From: Pedobacter sp.
GTDB lineage: Bacteria > Bacteroidota > Bacteroidia > Sphingobacteriales > Sphingobacteriaceae
Length of the DNA stretch: 64,000 nucleotides
Direction: 5' to 3'
Assembly (NCBI RefSeq): GCF_031119335.1
Contig: NZ_JAVHXT010000007.1
Coordinates: forward strand, 152,762 to 216,761
Shown piece after piece: positions 63,901 through 64,000 of this stretch. The position numbers and the translations under genes are program-made. Within the stretch, counting starts at the first letter, position 1. Each line of letters starts with the position of its first letter. The notes under the pieces were generated by a model. It saw only the letters and a list, made by a program, of their open reading frames with translations. It was not told the origin of the DNA and did not search any database.

Positions 63901-63986
63901 ACCGTACCAGTAATTGTCCTGTTTTGCGCCATAGCCGTAGTGGCCACGAATAGCAAAATGAACAAACTCTGTAGAAGTTTTTTCAT
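60945..63986 (-). CDS. SusC/RagA-family TonB-linked outer-membrane transporter
   Basis: A 1013-residue transporter with a signal peptide (about 1-20, ending TAMAQ). Next come a carboxypeptidase-like domain (about 21-100; [31 protein letters not shown]), a plug (about 110-235) with [37 protein letters not shown] and the SusC hallmark [29 protein letters not shown], and a 22-strand barrel ending FGLQVGF. Driven by TonB, it imports an oligosaccharide or peptide captured by SusD. It is the first gene of the operon; its promoter lies at or beyond the window edge. Confidence 0.95.
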   Translation of the reverse strand: [1013 protein letters not shown]

Positions 63987-64000
63987 AAATTAATAAAATT

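Noticed and set aside
1..64000. tRNA, rRNA, phage genes or transposases
   Set aside because: Looking through intergenic regions on both strands I found no tRNA-like fold with a CCA end and no integrase, transposase or structural phage gene.

Overview
The window comes from a Gram-negative Bacteroidota, most likely a Pedobacter-like member of the Sphingobacteriaceae. The support is a SusC/SusD pair, two secreted proteins with type IX secretion (T9SS) C-terminal domains, the gliding lipoprotein gene gldH in the order holB-ricT-gldH, many Bacteroidota-type lipoproteins and peptidases, an AT-rich composition, and dispersed palindromic repeats that I know from this group. I see no rRNA, tRNA, CRISPR array, phage or transposase gene. 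The organism assignment is inference.

Layout. Bases 1-260 hold the end of a YpfJ-type zinc peptidase gene. Bases 330-7209 are a co-directional signalling operon: a receiver-kinase, a large CHASE3-HAMP-GAF hybrid kinase with three receivers, two single receivers, and a CheR/CheB pair without CheA, CheW or chemoreceptors. Bases 7264-24445 are mostly minus-strand envelope and secretion genes: an outer-membrane beta-barrel receptor, an M49-like lipoprotein, an amidase, two T9SS cargo proteins, a peroxiredoxin/thioredoxin/small-protein group, a DUF4886 protein, an S9 peptidase and an odd FAD-oxidoreductase-like protein, ending with a plus-strand aldehyde dehydrogenase. Bases 24456-27126 hold a repeat-rich stretch with a DUF6265 gene, a SugE/Gdx-type SMR exporter and an ECF sigma/anti-sigma pair.

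The most interesting part is the minus-strand locus at 27996-38934. Reading with transcription it encodes a membrane-anchored HEAT-repeat protein, a processive GT2 glycosyltransferase, a TPR protein fused to a YaiO-like outer-membrane barrel, a DUF4838 lipoprotein, a DUF1573 lipoprotein and a GH9 hydrolase fused to a NodB-type polysaccharide deacetylase. The parts parallel PgaC (synthase), PgaA (TPR plus barrel) and PgaB (deacetylase plus hydrolase), but the hydrolase family differs and there are extra partners. I propose a synthase-dependent exopolysaccharide system. Upstream of it lies a 634-base gap with a compact, highly structured 152-base element and a free-standing terminator hairpin.

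Bases 39569-55128 are mainly core functions: ppc, an ElaA-like GNAT, aspS, a large surface protein, a TPR-HTH regulator, holB-ricT-gldH, a thioredoxin-domain protein and murF. Bases 55301-63986 hold an M14 carboxypeptidase, a broken doxX remnant, an unrecognised secreted protein, and a SusC/SusD/lipoprotein nutrient-uptake operon.

Repeats have left clear marks. A 28-bp inverted repeat lies before the DUF6265 gene, decayed copies occur elsewhere, one half-copy has become the coded N-terminus of GldH, and the 5' end of holB is partly duplicated about 235 bases upstream of itself.
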